NCBI GenBank assembly: GCA_002049455.2
Contig: KV919233.1
Coordinates: forward strand, 1-43,394
DNA: 43,394 bases
Reading direction: 5' to 3'
Origin: Porphyra umbilicalis
Taxonomy: Eukaryota; Rhodophyta; Bangiophyceae; Bangiales; Bangiaceae
The translations under genes and the position numbers were made by a program. The notes under the pieces are model-generated. The model did no database searches. It was given only the letters and a program-made list of their open reading frames with translations, and had not been told where the DNA came from. Within the stretch, counting starts at the first letter, position 1, and each line of letters starts with the position of its first letter. This document shows positions 42,822 to 43,394 of this stretch, one piece after another.

Positions 42822-43394
42822 ATGGCCGATGGGGGGGGGGATGGAGACCCCCCTGGTGTCGAGGTGCCTGGTGCCGGGGCGGATGAGATTACCCCCCCCG
42901 GAGGCGGATACTCGGTTGACGATCGCCACACCAGTGCAGGCACCACGGATGCGGGTGCTCGCGGGGCGCGGACTTTGTTCCAACCCTTGCCCCCGGGCCT
43001 CGATCCGACTGGGACTCTCCCCCCGGCAGGCGCCCCCTCGGGTAGGACTCACCCCGAGGCGGTCCTGTCGGGTGCTGGCACTCATTTCGGCGTAGGACAG
43101 CTGCCCGAAGTTACCACGTGGGGCGGTGGGTCTGTGCCACCACCGGCACGGAAACCTGCGGGTGGGAGCTCTAGTCGTGCTCCCCCAGGTTCACGGAGTG
43201 CCAAGGGTGCCCCGGCGCTTGAGCACGGCGCCGGGACCCACGGTATCGGTCCCCCGGCCCTCGGGCCCGGTGGGAGATCCCCTCTCGGTGCTTGGGAGGG
43301 GGGGCGATGCCAGGATCGGCACGGAAGCCTCCAGGCGGGAGCTTTAGTCGTGCTCCCCCAGGCTCACGGGGTGCCAGGGATGGCCAGGGTCTCG
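42822..43394 (+). CDS. open Gly/Pro-rich frame running off the window
   Basis: ATG 42822 opens 191 codons with no stop before the window ends. It starts MADGGGDGDPPGVEVPGAGA and later reads PPARKPAGGSSSRAPPGSRS. Upstream the frame is open back to TAG 42741 and, beyond that, to 42444. Composition (Gly, Pro, Ala, Thr, Ser) suits a disordered N-terminus such as that of a retrotransposon gag, but no domain is visible. A 173-bp-spaced duplication inside it changes phase between copies, which argues against a conserved coding role there. Confidence 0.3.
   Translation, partial: MADGGGDGDPPGVEVPGAGADEITPPGGGYSVDDRHTSAGTTDAGARGARTLFQPLPPGLDPTGTLPPAGAPSGRTHPEAVLSGAGTHFGVGQLPEVTTWGGGSVPPPARKPAGGSSSRAPPGSRSAKGAPALEHGAGTHGIGPPALGPGGRSPLGAWEGGRCQDRHGSLQAGALVVLPQAHGVPGMARVS
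43144..43384. repeat. two copies of a ~68-bp sequence spaced 173 bp
   Basis: CGGCACGGAAACCTGCGGGT at 43144 and CGGCACGGAAGCCTCCAGGC at 43317 begin two related stretches that continue through GTCGTGCTCCCCCAGG. Confidence 0.75.

Noticed and set aside
2002..43394. Reassignment of TAG/TAA to glutamine or glutamate as a settled explanation for in-frame stops
   Set aside because: Several frames read naturally with Gln, but the copia remnant has TGA stops and a TAA at a Tyr position, and one gypsy TAG replaces an expected Trp. Decay of mobile elements is the simpler account; kept only as an alternative in the findings.

Overview
The window is eukaryotic nuclear DNA, GC-rich and built mostly of transposable-element remains with a few gene-like frames. 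The evidence is a clean GT-AG intron in a gene with an AATAAA signal after its stop, together with KDZ, IS630/Tc1/mariner, hAT, Ty1/copia and Ty3/gypsy sequences. The mix of GC-rich Ty3/gypsy and KDZ elements reminds me of bangiophyte red algae such as Porphyra or Pyropia. That is recall, not proof.

Layout. 0.4-0.9 kb: a Gly/Asp or Pro/Ala coding-length minisatellite. 2.0-3.0 kb (+): a MUS81/XPF-family nuclease remnant. 5.1-5.7 kb: an ~80-bp C-rich minisatellite. 6.0-7.8 kb (+): a small zinc-knuckle gene and a two-exon gene of unknown function. 7.7-9.2 kb (-): an IS630/Tc1-type transposase whose 3' end, with the 3' end of the convergent gene, lies in a 289-bp tandem duplication. 9.9-12.3 kb (+): a badly decayed Ty1/copia pol. 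12.9-19.6 kb: nothing I can identify. 19.6-26.3 kb (-): a KDZ-class DNA transposon with Cys clusters, an embedded Ulp1 (C48) protease and a KDZ catalytic C-terminal half. Its frame is held over several kilobases but is broken by in-frame TAG/TAA codons. 26.6-28.9 kb: low-complexity DNA and an Ala-rich frame.

28.99-36.82 kb (-) is a Ty3/gypsy LTR retrotransposon of unusual structure. Its two 607-bp LTRs are mosaic (about 15% divergent at the edges, 1% in the middle) and each carries a 130-bp Tc1/mariner-like MITE. The gag is interrupted by a 744-bp non-autonomous hAT element with a perfect 8-bp target duplication. An opposite-strand frame sits where the integrase should be, and an 18-nt copy of the primer-binding site lies outside the 3' LTR. 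At 36,820 the element abuts a second MUS81-like remnant (36.8-37.9 kb, -).

37.9-42.2 kb has no convincing gene but holds a 48-bp inverted repeat pair. The right end (42.3-43.4 kb) has a 35-bp tandem repeat and an open Gly/Pro-rich frame running off the window.

Most protein-coding signal here is pseudogenic or belongs to mobile elements. The points most worth follow-up are the KDZ-Ulp1 composite with its TAG-biased stops, the repeated MUS81-like nuclease family, and the layered LTR element.
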